Shown here: piece after piece, positions 1 to 11,603 of the stretch | How positions within the stretch are numbered: position 1 is the stretch's first letter | How the letters are laid out: each line of letters starts with the position of its first letter | Source: Actinostola sp. cb2023 | Taxonomy: Eukaryota > Cnidaria > Anthozoa > Actiniaria > Actinostolidae | Assembly: GCA_033675265.1 (NCBI GenBank) | Contig: JAUJYZ010001528.1 | Location: 124,001 to 188,000 of the forward strand | Length of the DNA: 64,000 nt | Direction: 5' to 3' | Translations under genes and position numbers: made by a program | Notes under the pieces: generated by a model | Seen by the model: only the letters and a program-made list of their open reading frames with translations | What the model was told of the DNA's origin: nothing | The model's database searches: none

Positions 1-877
1 GGGAGGAACGAGTCGTCCACGGTTAATAACCCCCACCACAGGTAACCCAATATCCTCGGATAAAACGCCGTACTTGAAGAGGCTAGTAACAAACAAACCG
101 TCGATCGATCATCCCGAATCTCGTGCATTGAGTCCAGCGTTTTCTTTGTCATAATTAACGCAAGCCAGAAAACATAGAAACTGATAAAATTTTGTAAAAA
201 GAAATATGTAACATGTAGAACAGCTAGGATGAAATTTGAATCCAGCGATAATGAAAACTAGCGAAACTTTGTTATTTTGATGAGCAGATTTCGGATTTGT
301 TTCGCATGTTTTCGAATCATTACGTTTTAAGTTCCAAAACAGGGAGAAGTACTAGGCCCTGTAGCGCAGGTAAACGCACAGCTCAATTTATAAATACACA
401 ACGCGTATTGGTTGTTTTACACTTTTACGAGTGTAAAAATACCCAGAGGTTTTGAGAAGTTTCACGATTTAGAGAGAGTAATTTTTGGTACTAAATTCGC
501 GACGAGGATTCTGATTCTTGTTTAGCAGCAAGCCCCTCGGGGTAGTGTAAAAACAAAATTTGCGCAAATTGAAATCGCAATTTTTAATCCACGAGTTACC
601 TTGGGAATTTTAACAACTCTCTTTGGGATTTCCATCCGTATAGACATCCCTCGAGTGAAGTTTCCTGTTATTTTCATTCCTAGCCTAAAGAAACTACTTT
701 TGTGCAGTTTTCCAAATCCTTTGTTATTTTTTCTTTCAACGTTTCAAGCCAAGATCAGATATACGTAAGATCGCCGTACAAGATCAAGTTACTAAACGAC
801 CTGTCACGGCTCGTACCGTCAAAGCAAACATCTACAGACGAACATTTCACAACATTAACCTGACTCCTAACCTGTAC
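1..877. other. Gene-free 5' flank of receptor A
   Basis: No convincing open frame or RNA gene is visible. The stretch presumably holds the promoter and 5' UTR of the receptor gene starting at 932, but no clear TATA box or splice-bounded leader could be fixed. At 34-51 lies one copy of the short dispersed motif CACAGG-n-n-CCCAA (reverse TTGGG-n-n-CCTGTG) that recurs across the window. Confidence 0.5.
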
Positions 878-931
878 ATGAGAAATTCATCCTACAAAAC
901 GTCTTTGTCTTCAATCTTCTTTCGCACAGAA

Positions 932-3900
932 ATGTTCCTCGGAATGTTGTTCGTGGGTTGTGCATTTGCTGGTGCTTTTTGCAGCTCTACGCGGGTGACA
1001 GTAACTCGAGAGTCGAGTTCTGTTGATGTTTTCAAACAGGATTCTAATTGTACATTGAATAGCTGTTCAGCTAAGGGTGCGTACGTGCAGCAAGGATTGC
1101 TGAATGCTTGTGTATGTCGCTGTAAGTCCAATTCTTCAAGCTTTGTTCCGCAAAGACATTTCGCCGGCTCGTATTGCGTCGACAACGTCGCGCTGCGATC
1201 AAGATACGGTAAGCTTATTGTCTGTCTCAGTAAACTAGAGAATTGTCTTTATTTCCATGTAACTAGCTAGCGTTATAATCTAATCGCTGGTGTCTGTTCT
1301 GTACGCCGTAGTGTCTGTCTAACATGTCAGGAGGCGTAGTACGTACAATCTATGCAATCTCGGCACATTTAGGCTCGGTTTTCAGCCCGTTAGGGTGTCG
1401 ATTTTCCCTTTATATATACTGGGAGAGGATCGCGGGCGCACCGAAACCACCACGGCTGGAAATCGAGCCTAGGCACATTTGTCGTGAACTTTTATATCGT
1501 TGCCGTTTTCGAGCACGAATCATTCCATTCAGCACATTTTCTCTCGAGAATTTTGGGTTAAAAAACCCTCTAGAAACCTGTAGCTCGATTATCATTACAA
1601 TATCGATGTATAGGAACAATGCAACCTGATTCACAAGTCAAAGGTCAAGTACAATCGATATTAAATATGATGGAGAGAGATATGACTTCACAGTTCATTT
1701 TAAAACCATGTTTTGATTTTTGGATCGAAAGTGTTTAAAAAAAAATACGAAATTAAAAGATGACGCACGCAATCTAGAGTCTGCGAGAGTTTACTAGCAA
1801 CTATAGCCAAAACATTTCAAGAGAAATGGAAAACGAACACTCGGTGACTGTTCTGCAGTGCGATGTCATTTATAATGAGTGCTACAGGTTTGTTAGTGCT
1901 CTATTAAGTGTCACCCTGGCAGTGACCACCCTCAGTGTCTGTACTTACAACATTACAATGGTTGATTAAACAAATGTATTGTTGTACCCCTGAGCAGCGT
2001 CCTTCGTGTTTATAAATGTATTGTTGTACCCCTGGGCAGCATCCTTTTATAGTTTGAGATTAGACCGCTCTATAATACCTTGGCTCCCAGACCTTAGTTT
2101 ACTCTCGATCGTCGAAGCCAGACTGGTCAATTAGGCTGCGTACTCTATAAAATATAAATCAGTCCAGGGTTTGATTGCAAACTGCAAACCAGCAATTCTC
2201 TGTAACGTTTCTATATTTCAATATGTTGTTGTACGTAGGTGCCATGTTGTAATAAAGATTCGTTTCTTCTACGTAAAGGATTTAATATATCCGAGCTTTC
2301 GGGCCCATGGCCCATCATCAGGGAATGAAGGCAATTCTTTTGGTCATTGTTTTCTACGTTAACTGAAAGTTCGTTAGAATTGCCTTCATTCCCTGATGAT
2401 GGGCCATGGGCCCGAAAGCTCGGATATATTAAATCCTTTACGTAGAAGAAACGAATCTTTATTATTTCTATATTTCTTTATTCGATCCACAGCAAACTGC
2501 GACTTCCTTCTGTCGTCTAATAAACCGTACTCTCCACTAAGCGTCATTGACGTAACCAAACCAGGCTCGTTGAACGTTGTGACGTCACATAAACCTGCTG
2601 TAGTGAGTGGACGTGGTCAGTATCTCGATAAAGGGACGTGGATTCATGGCAGCGTTAGCAACACAACAGTGTTTAGCTTTAGCAATAATGTGTTTAAGGT
2701 TTGTTGTAGGGAATTATAGTATGGAGACCCTGTTGGGAATCATCATCACTGTCATCAGTTGTTGTTGTCATGTCATCATCATCATCCACAATGATGAACA
2801 TCATCAGCATGCAGCTGCACCATCATCAGCATCAGCATCATAATCATCCATGATTACAATCAACATCATCACCATCAACATCATTGCCATGTACCACTTC
2901 CCTGATGCCATCATCACTGGCATCATCATCATCATCATCATCCATAATCAGCAGCATCATCGTCACCATCATCATCAACATCATCATCCATTTATCCAAT
3001 ACTTTATATACAGTGAATTCAGTGTAACAATATTACACCAGAAAAACCGACACAACTGGATGTTTGTGTCGTAATAATTCAATCAATCGACAGAATTGTT
3101 TTCATAATGCTTTCATCACGTAACATGATGGGTATCATCGTTCTTGTTTTGTCTTTCCAGTGGTCTGGTATCGCAGCCTCTCAATACGCTGGTCGTATCG
3201 TGAGAGTACAATTCACATATTCCTCAGATGACGACCACAAGGGTCACTGTGTAGTATTCAAAGTATCGGGATCTTTATCATGTGAGTACCAATCAATAAT
3301 CCCCCCCCCCCCCCCCCCCCCCAGCCACACCTCAACCACAACCGGGGTTAGATTAGGATCAACCAGATCAAACAAAGGTTAATTTTCTTTCTTTTTTTTT
3401 CTTTTTCATCTGTTTTTCTTTTTTTTCGTAACAGCTGGAAATCGAGCCTAACCACACGTACCCCAGCCACACCCTTATCACCTTACCCTTGTTCTCACTC
3501 CTCTTGGCTCTGATTTCTTCTCGATTCAAGTCTACACTCCCCGACAAACGTTCTAGAACACCCACGGTTAAAAGTTGCATTTCCTCTCAGATATGACACG
3601 GCAAGACTGACTGTTGCCTTTGTGTAACCTTAAGTGACCCCCCTCCCCACTCCCCCTAAATGACATTGTTGTTTTTACAAGAAAGTGTCTGTTGGTTTGC
3701 TTTTGTTTTTCGCCCACACATTGCCTAGGAGGGGAGGGGAGGGGAGAATTTGAACGAGCAGAATACTACATCCTATTTTCTTTTTTCCTATTCAGACGAC
3801 TTGTCCGATTCTCTTCCCACTATTTCACCAAGTCCTTCTCTACTTCCGGCCTCGCCATCCACGAGTTCACCTACACCTACTCTTGTCGTCACAAGTATTG

Positions 3901-5042
3901 TATCTAAAGCGGTAGGTAGCATTCGAGCTGTATGGGCTTCCTGTGCTAAAACGCCCGCAATAATATTGGGATCCCTGTGGATCAGTTCCGCCTTTTATGT
4001 TCCCGCAATACTCAAGTTTCGAGTTGTTTAGACACTGCTGTACTACTTGACAAAAGACGCATTTGCTCAGCCTTAGCGCTCAACCACAGGAAGCCCATAA
4101 AATACGCGTAGATCTAATACTTTTTAAAATGAAGGTTGTCCTATGCCATTTTCGAACCTCACAATCGCTCTCCTTAGCAACCGTTTCCATAGCAACATCA
4201 AGTGTCATGGTGATCGATATTGGAGGAACATCTACCACTCAATTGGACACTTGTTCCAGAGGAGCTGGTGTGTTCTGTCAGTGGTTGTACTTTGGTTTAG
4301 CGATGTTTGGATGTGTCGTGTTGTTGATTATAGTGGCCGTGGCTGTGTTTGGTTTTAGAAGGAAGCGAAGGTAAGAATGTCTTTCTACCTGATTAACATC
4401 GATCTTTTCGTTCATTCATTAAACCATCCATCCAGTTATGTCTCCTTTTTTGAACGATTTCTCCTTCCTTTCCTTCCTTCCTTCCTTCCTTCCTTCCTTC
4501 CTTCCTTCCAACCGTTTCCTTCCAACATCTTCCTTCATGGTGATTCCTTCCTTCCTTCCCACTCCTTCCTTCCTTGTTCCAGAGGAGCTTGTGTTCTGTC
4601 AGTGGTTGTCTTTCGGTTCCTAGCGATCGGCCTTGGATGTGTCCTTCCTTTCTACGTTCTTTCGATCCGTTTCTTCATTTATTCTGTGACGGAATCCGAA
4701 GGTAAGAATGTCGTTCAGATCATTCATCTATTCATTCATCAATTCACTCATTAATTCCATCCAGTAATTCCTTCGTTCCTTCCTTCCTTCCTTCCTTCCT
4801 TCCTTCCTTCCTTCCTTTCAATCATCAAACCTTCATTTGCTTCCGGATCCTTTAATTTATTCGTTAGTTCCTTCCTTCCTTCCTTCCTTCCATCCATCCT
4901 TCCTTCCTTGCATATATACTAAATTAACGTTTTCTTGTGAATTACAGAAGAGTATTAAAACTCCATCCAGAAGGGTGTAGGTAAGAATGGACACTGCTTG
5001 CTTCCTTAATAATAATTCCTACGTTCTTTCGATCCTTTCTTA

Positions 5043-5093
<51 letters not shown>

Positions 5094-5972
5094 TAATAAT
5101 CATTCATTTATTCATTCATTGTTCAGAACATAAAATACTGTAGTAGTACAGCTTCGTTCCTTTATTGTTCTCTCCTTTTTTCAGTATTCATTTCGAATTC
5201 TTTCAATGAATTATCCTTCAAGGTATACGATCTCAACATTTTTGACATTGATTGTTATATGTTGAAGTTAACTGGCAGCTAAATGCTTTTGTATTCATAC
5301 CATTTGGATCCATCCATTTCATCCATCCATCCATCTAGTAATCCATCCTGTTTCATCTCAAGTTGCATGGCAACCATTGCGCAACCATCCATCCATCCAA
5401 CATTTTTTATTTCCAGCCACTTTTTTCCATCCATTGATCCAACTTCATCTTTCTTAACCATTTCCATCCATCCATCCATCCATCCATCCAGGCCATTAAG
5501 TACTAAAATGGTTTCCATCGCTTTATGGTTCATCCATACAGTTTGTAATCCAGCATGCAGTGTTCAGGACTGGGTCCAGTCCATCCAGTCCATCCATGCC
5601 TCCACCCATTTGATCCAGGTCCATTCAACCATCCAGCGGTCCATCCATCCATCCAGGCATACTACATATCCATCCATCCAGAGAACAGTGGTTGCATCCA
5701 TCCATCCATAAATCCATGAATCCATCCATCCAGTCCAAAAATCCATCCATCCATCCATCCATCCATCCATCCACCATGCATATATACTAAATTAACGTTT
5801 TCTTGTGAATTAGAGAAGAGTATCAAACTCCATCCAGAAGGGTGTAGGTAAGAATGGACACTGCGCTGCTTGATATAATAATAATAATAAGAAGAAGAAG
5901 AATAAGAATAAAGATAATAAGAATAATAAGAATAATAAGAATAATAAGAATAATAAGAATAAGAATAATAAG

Positions 5973-6004
<32 letters not shown>

Positions 6005-9000
6005 GAAGACACTTGTACAAAACAATAAAATATTGTAGTAGTACAGCAATAATTCAATTCTTGTTCTCTGCTTTTTTCAGTATTCTTCGAATTCGACGCT
6101 GAATTATCCAACAAGGTATACGGTCTTAACATTTTTGACATTGATTGTTATATGTTGAAGCTAACTGGCAGCTAAATGCTTTTGTATTCATACCGTATTT
6201 GGATCTTATTATTTCATCTAGTAATGGACTCCTGTTTCATCTTATTATATATATAGTCCCTGTTTGGCATTTTAGTCCATATTTGGTATTGTAGTCCATA
6301 TTTGATATTTTATTCCATATTTGTTCAAATTTGGCATTTTAGTGCATATTTGATATTTTAGTCCATATATGGCATTTTAGTCCATATTTGATATTTTAGT
6401 CCATATTTGGTATTTTAGTCCATATTTGTTATATTTGTCCACATTTGGTATTTTAGTCCATATTTGGTATTTTAGTCCATATTTGGTATATTTGTCCATA
6501 TTTGGTATTTTTATCTGATTTGAATTTCATTGATATCCACAGAAGAGTGATTATGACACAGAGCTACTAACACTCGTGGGTAAGTTAGGTCGACGAAACT
6601 GGATGATATGTTATTTGAGAACAGAAATAATAGAAGAAAAAAAACACTAAAAAATAACATGAAAACGTTGTTGTGTTGTAGAAAATACAAAGTCTTCAAA
6701 CGGTAGTTCAGAAAATAGAAGTGAGGACGAGTTGAACTGCAACGAACCAAGTGAAAGCAGGAATAATCATCGACCTCTCAAATTCGTGGAAGTACAAGTG
6801 AGTACCATGTTTTGTCCTGTACGTGTATTTCAATACTGCATTTCTGCGGGCGCGTCCTGCGGGACGCACACAGGGAGCCCAGCATAATACATTTCTATGC
6901 ACAGGGAGCCCAACATAATACATGTTGCGCGCGCGCTCTACCACAGGATACCCATTAAAAAGACGCGCACATGCAAATAGATTTTTATTTATTCCTCAGA
7001 AGCAATGGTTGGGCTGCCTGTGGTATAAGTTCAGACTTTCGACGGACGAGCGTTTTGTTTCAGCAGGATGTGTTTTAGCTTTTTGCGATTGGTTCAAACC
7101 ATAGAGCATGTGTGCGCGCAAGATTAAAAATATATCTACGCAAGAAGGTGATTCACGAGTGCACGCGAAGACACTCCGAGTTCACTCCGATCGAGAGGCA
7201 GACGATCGTGTAACGATGACGCAGCTCGATGCATCATGGGAATGACGTCCCAAAATGGCGCCCTATATTTAACCTTTTTTGCTCTATTTCAGGTCAGACC
7301 AATAATTCCACCTTTGGTGCAGAGAATTTCAACGATCTCTTCAAACGACGGCGACTTTACGGATGACGATTCCAAACAACTTATCCGCCATCATTCATCG
7401 AGTAATTCGAACCGGCCAACAGCCACGAACAGATCACGAACAAATCACGAACAGATCACGAACAGATCAATTCCCAGCTTAACAAAAGAGGCGGTTTTGA
7501 ACCACGAAGAAGATGAAGAAACGTACGAAATCATGGATTATAAGTCGTTTCCTCGAGGGCCAAACAAAGAGGGACATAAAACTGGAGCTTCTGGAATTGA
7601 TAATCAGGCGTTCGAAGAAGAGAAGAGACAATCTATCTATGAAATAATGGAAGAACATCCGAACTATGAAACCATGGAAAAGGGTCTTTCCGACGAGCAA
7701 CCGAACTACGAAACCATGGAAACATGTCTTTCCGACGAGCAACCGAACTACGAAACCATGGAAAGCGGATTTTCCGACGAACAAACGAATTACGAATCCA
7801 TGGAAACAGGTGGTCTTTCCGAAGAGCATTCCAACTACGAAGTAGTGGATGTCCATGTGCGTCCAGCACCGAAACAACAGATAAGTTCTCGAGCTGATAA
7901 TTATCCAGACCTTGATTATGATTTAAATTATGACGTAATGGAGCCGTATTTAGACGATGACGACCAGCCTAATTACGAAGTTATGGGGGGACACAATAAC
8001 AATGGGACTTACCAGCACCACGCCGATAAAGAGCCTGCCCATCAAAAGAACCTACTGCATAACGAGCCTTCCGGTTACTCCAGAAAGGACCAGGATGAAG
8101 GTCACGAGGACAAACTATACGATATTCCAGTGATTAATGATGACAGCGAAGACACTCACTATGAAATCCCGCCGATTTCGGAGGACACGAACCCCGAATA
8201 CCATTACGTGCATACTAGTTCCCAAGACAGACTCGCCGTGCCTGGTAACCATGACGACCAAGATGATGACGTAGAGTACACGTATGTTAGTGTCCCAGAA
8301 GCCCAAGCGAGGGAGATGAAGGAGCACCTGCAGGACAGAAAAAGCTGGCATTCGGGAGAACAACCACCGAAGACACGAGCCAAGAATCTGTCAGGTTCTA
8401 AGACTTTTGCGGAACCAGGTTTTGTAAAACGGCAACCTAAGGTAAGTCCCGAGGGAAATCCCGCAGTACAAGATGACGACGACGAACTGTATTCAGTAGC
8501 TGAGCATCCAAAGCCCCCGCCTGCATTACTTCGTAAGGGACGCTGCAGTCCAGCACAACAGTGCCGTCAAGTGAACGACAGTGACTCTAAAGTAACTGGA
8601 AAAACGAATGCAGTTGGTCCAAAGATTCCAGGAAAAGTCCCGCCAACAAGAGGGTCAGAGAGTCTAAAGAATCAAGCTGATCGTCCATTACGCAGTAAAG
8701 AACCGACACCACGCAGAATAGCGAATGTAGAACAACCAACAACACCACAACACTTGCCAAATATTCCTTCCCGGAAAAGGCAACAATCCCGAAACGAGGA
8801 AAGTTTGTCGCCGATGCAAAACGAGCCATTTGCTCAAGACACTACTCAAGCAGCATATGTCAACCTCGCTGAGCTGTACAATGACGTCAGGGCAAATAAC
8901 CGGGACCCAGTTCCACATGAGTTGCCGACGGCCGAAGACAACAGCGTGGAAGCTGGAGACGAAGAGGAAGTGTTTTATGACAACATGGGAGATACCACGT

Positions 9001-9068
9001 TGGATGACATACACGATGAGCAAGCGTTGTACGAAAATGTTGGTTATATGATGAACCAACAGAGATAA
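932..9068 (+). CDS. Receptor A: type I membrane protein with nine-YxxM cytoplasmic tail
   Basis: Family not recognised. Exons: 932-1208, 2493-2698, 3161-3281, 3796-3915, 4178-4370 (4193 is an alternative acceptor), 5816-5847, 6081-6115, 6543-6579, 6682-6797, 7293-9068. The frame stays open over 970 codons plus stop. An in-frame ATG lies 18 codons upstream (878), but 932 begins a textbook signal peptide. Seen in order: signal peptide; a Cys cluster with a CxCxC core; a region shared with receptor B ending in a C-VFK-SG block; a Ser/Thr/Pro linker encoded at 3796-3911; one helix (about residues 274-299) followed by FRRKRRR; a ~670-residue acidic tail. The tail has YEIM (x2), YETM (x3), YESM, YDVM, YEVM and YDNM, plus YDIP, YEIP and YVNL. 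In known proteins YxxM binds PI3-kinase p85 SH2 domains and YxNx binds Grb2; that these are phosphorylated here is inference. Paralogue of the convergent gene at 11604-15874. Confidence 0.8.
2251..2463. repeat. Perfect palindrome, 88-bp arms
   Basis: Left arm 2251-2338 and right arm 2376-2463 are exact reverse complements around a 37-bp spacer. It lies in intron 1 of receptor A, just upstream of the exon-2 acceptor at 2491-2492, so a hairpin would sit beside the splice site. Confidence 0.95.
2733..2996. repeat. Degenerate CAT/ATC triplet microsatellite
   Basis: Imperfect CATCAT runs in intron 2 of receptor A. Small open frames across it (His/Ile-rich) are artefacts of the triplet. Confidence 0.85.
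3301..3322. repeat. Poly-C tract
   Basis: An uninterrupted C run shortly after the exon-3 donor (3282) of receptor A. Length may be unreliable in the assembly. Confidence 0.9.
4461..4910. repeat. CCTT tetranucleotide microsatellite
   Basis: Several CCTTCCTT blocks separated by unique sequence in intron 5 of receptor A. At 4571-4612 it includes a stray second copy of the 3' part of exon-5-like sequence (starting CCAGAGGAGCT, as at 4256), a fragment of exon duplication that is not in frame. Confidence 0.85.
5310..5778. repeat. CATC tetranucleotide microsatellite
   Basis: CATCCATC tracts interrupted by unique sequence, lying between the two units of the mini-exon duplication. Reading frames rich in Trp-Met-Asp-Gly on the minus strand come from this repeat. 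Confidence 0.9.
5871..5996. repeat. AAT/AAG triplet microsatellite
   Basis: Degenerate AATAAT and AAGAAT triplets in the intron between exons 5816-5847 and 6081-6115 of receptor A. The matching intron of the upstream duplicate has pure AAT at 5046-5092. Confidence 0.85.
6253..6515. repeat. Minisatellite, unit about 18 bp
   Basis: About fifteen imperfect copies of a unit reading roughly AGTCCATATTTGGTATTTT, in the intron just before exon 6543-6579 of receptor A. Confidence 0.85.
6868..7027. repeat. Cluster of the dispersed CACAGG..CCCA motif
   Basis: Two direct copies of the motif (6868-6883 and 6900-6914) are followed by an inverted pair, 6939-6955 facing 7007-7027, which bound an 89-bp segment like a miniature element. 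It sits in the last intron of receptor A, before the acceptor at 7291-7292. Confidence 0.5.
7638..7850 (+). repeat. In-frame 45-48-bp tandem repeat encoding the NYETME units
   Basis: Within the last exon of receptor A, units of about 15 residues (N-Y-E-T-M-E then roughly G-L-S-D-E-Q-P) occur in tandem: [16 protein letters not shown] twice, QTNYESME, then a diverged HSNYEVVD. The unit structure explains how the tail gained several YxxM sites by tandem duplication. Confidence 0.9.
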
Positions 9069-9879
9069 TTGGCAATGATCTAATTCGTTGCATCTAAACT
9101 GGTTTTCCATCACTCCCCCTCCCCTACACGTACAAACACATCGACTCAATTCGCAAACATCGAAGATGACTTCTGGTTGCTCATGCTGGTATTTGCGCTT
9201 TCGTTGTACGTACGAGTCTACACCAAATTAACCATGTTCATATTTTGCTCCCATGCATTCTCAGATTCTAGCTTCGAGCGATCCGCGTCTCCCTAAGGAT
9301 GACTGCTACGTCCTGTTTACATGTATACGTTTTTATATCTTACATATGTAATAACTATATAATCCTGGCGTGATGACACATGTATACGTTTGAAAACGAA
9401 CATTTTGAAACGGTTTTTACCACCCACTTTAATTTGGAAAACGTCGTACAATTCCGTTTTCGAGTCGCCGGTTTAGGTGCGTGTATATATAGATGGAAAG
9501 CTGAAGCATTTGTGGTCAGATCAAACACGAAAAACACGTGACAAAATCCTGTACCAACAAGCCCCTGGTATTCTATTTAGCTAAGACAACTATGCCTTGG
9601 AAAAATGTTTTCAAAAACAATTTATTAATATATTATTGTAAGCCTTGTAGTTATAGTAGTCGTGTACATATTGATCTTGTACATAGAGAAAATAAGTTTG
9701 TCTTTGACTATTTAGTAAAAAAATAATCGACATGATTTTTGCACTTGTCACTAATCCCAGTGATATCACCGATGTTGACAGAGTAACCAGGATTCAAAAG
9801 CCTAGATTTCACTGCGACGCGACGCAAGCATATTAAAGCAAGGACGAGGCGTAATATAATATCACTGTCAGGAAAACAG

Positions 9880-10620
9880 CTCTACCGAAGCGCCATGCTC
9901 GAGGATCCAGCGGTTTTTGTCCGCGCTCCAAAGTCACCGGCCGAAACAACCCGCTGGATAAATTACCTGCTATTACGAGTTCTGTGGCGTGATACGAATC
10001 TTGATTTTGATTGGCCCTCTTTTTGAGAGTAAAAAAGAGGGCCAATCAAAACTCGACCATAATTTTCAAAGATAGCGTCCATGTTGACGGATGTTTTAAA
10101 GAAATGCATTTGCGTGATGCGATCGATCACGTACTCTAGTTTTTCCCCGGGATCGATTTCCTAAAGCCAGAACAGTTCTGGACCTTCATGGTTCTCGAAG
10201 CGTTTAATTATCGTTTAAAAAAAAAGGATGATATGTATTTGCACAGCTACCGACAGGATATGGCAAAAGCTTGATATTTTTGCTAGTGATATCCGATCCT
10301 TAGCGCTGGTAAATGTGTTGTTTGAATTGGGAGGCCAGAAACGATTTGAAGCTACAAGTACCGCCAACTGAAAGAATATGCACCACGAGTACGGAATACA
10401 GAGTTTTCAGCGTATATATCATTATGAACAATCTGGACTTCAGTTATCACTTCATTTTTGACATTTCTTTAGGGTCTGAAATGCGAGCTATACTAAATCC
10501 GCTTGAGAGCGTATCACGCCCCAGAACTCGTACTAGTAGGTAATTTATCCAGCGGGTTGTTTCGGCCGGTGACTTCGGAGCGCGGACAAAAACCGCTGGA
10601 TCCTCGAGCATGCCGAAGCG
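9880..10620. mobile_element. Inverted-repeat element, arms about 110 bp
   Basis: Sequence at about 9885-9996 (with a GGATCCAGCGGTTTTTGTCC core) recurs in reverse complement at about 10505-10612. The outer flanks also pair weakly through the CTTGCGTCG word seen in the 58.2-kb element. No transposase frame lies between, so this looks like a non-autonomous foldback element. Confidence 0.7.
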
Positions 10621-11103
10621 CAAGAATGAGTTTGTTTCATTTGTTGTGCTTGCGTCGAGCCTGTTTTCGCAGGATAACTTTCTTACGCGATTGCGTCGCT
10701 AGCTAGTAAAATCCACTCTGGAATTTCTGACTGGATGTATTCTGTGCTGATAGTCTCTTGATAGTTATTCAAATCAACACTGAACAATTCCTGGCAAGGA
10801 CAAGATAACACTGCAACGAACCGACATTTTTAACACATCACGGACACGCCCACTTGGTGTGTTCCTAGGGATTACTATACATTGATGCAGTTCAGAGCAG
10901 GTTTAGTGTTTGTACGCGATGTATTAAATACTATCAAGTTGCAATCACTTCTATCAATTGTAAAAATATGACACTATGACGTGATGGCCAACTGTTGTAG
11001 ATCTTTTCTTCTTTTTTTTTGGAAAATGAATTTTACTGTCAATTGTCAATGTTGACAGCTTATTTTTACAAATAAATTAAAATAATTGTACTTAAATTAT
11101 ACG

Positions 11104-11575
11104 AACGATACATGCAACTTGAATGGATGCGGAGTATTTAAATGCTACGCATTTAATTGGCTTCCTCTTTAGACCAAGGGCGCGGAGCATTTAAATGGCT
11201 TCCTCTTTACACCAAGGGCGCGGAGCATTTAATGGCTTCCTCTTTACACCAAGGGCGCGGAGCATTTAAATGGTTTCCTCTCTTGACCATCGGCGCGACG
11301 CATGTAAATGGCTTCCTCTTTGCACCAAGGGCGCGGAGCATTTAAATGGCTTCCTCTTTACACCAAGGGCGCGGAGCATTTAAATGGTTTCCTCTCTTGA
11401 CCATCGGCGCGGAGCATTTAAATGGCTTCCTTTTTACACCAAGGATGTGAAGCATTTAAATGGCTTCCTCTTTACACCAAGGACGCGAAGCATTTAAATG
11501 GCTTCCTCTTTACACCAAGGGCGCGGAGCATTTAAATGGCTTCCTCTTTACACCAAGGGGACGTCAATTTAAACT
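11104..11575. repeat. Minisatellite, 39-bp unit with ATTTAAAT core
   Basis: About twelve imperfect copies of a 39-bp unit (GCATTTAAATGG, then CTTCCTCTTTACACC, then AAGGGCGCGGA). It ends about 30 bp before the stop codon of receptor B, so it is next to or within that gene's 3' UTR. Each unit combines a palindromic ATTTAAAT and a GC-rich GCGCGG block. Confidence 0.9.
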
Positions 11576-11603
11576 CAAGGATGCAAGTAAAATCATTATC
11601 TGG

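Larger units (their letters stand above)
4911..6205 (+). repeat. Tandem intragenic duplication carrying two mini-exons
   Basis: The segment 4911-5310 reappears at about 5779-6205 with high similarity at both ends and microsatellite between. Each unit holds two mini-exons with splice sites. Upstream unit: 4948-4980 (33 nt) and 5185-5222 (38 nt). Downstream unit: 5816-5847 (32 nt) and 6081-6115 (35 nt). Only the downstream pair joins exon 5 to exon 6543 in an open frame. The upstream 38-nt exon, entered in the phase left by exon 5 or by the 33-nt exon, hits TGA at 5207-5209. The 33-nt exon alone is frame-neutral and could be a cassette adding 11 residues. Confidence 0.85.
9069..11603. other. 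Spacer between the convergent receptor genes
   Basis: This holds the 3' UTRs of both receptors. No coding exon is credible; short frames at 9538-9726 and 10313-10706 lack homology or splice context and partly overlap inverted repeats. The two structured parts, an inverted-repeat element and a 39-bp minisatellite, are listed separately. Confidence 0.6.

Noticed and set aside
5279..5770. Minus-strand frames with repeated Trp-Met-Asp-Gly
   Set aside because: Generated by the CATC tetranucleotide repeat.
7479..7877. Minus-strand 132-codon frame
   Set aside because: Antisense shadow of the receptor A tail repeat.
9538..9726. 62-codon frame downstream of receptor A
   Set aside because: No homology, no splice context, lies in the probable 3' UTR.
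11104..11575. CRISPR-like or coding repeat (62-codon open frame)
   Set aside because: Contiguous 39-bp minisatellite without spacers; the frame is incidental.
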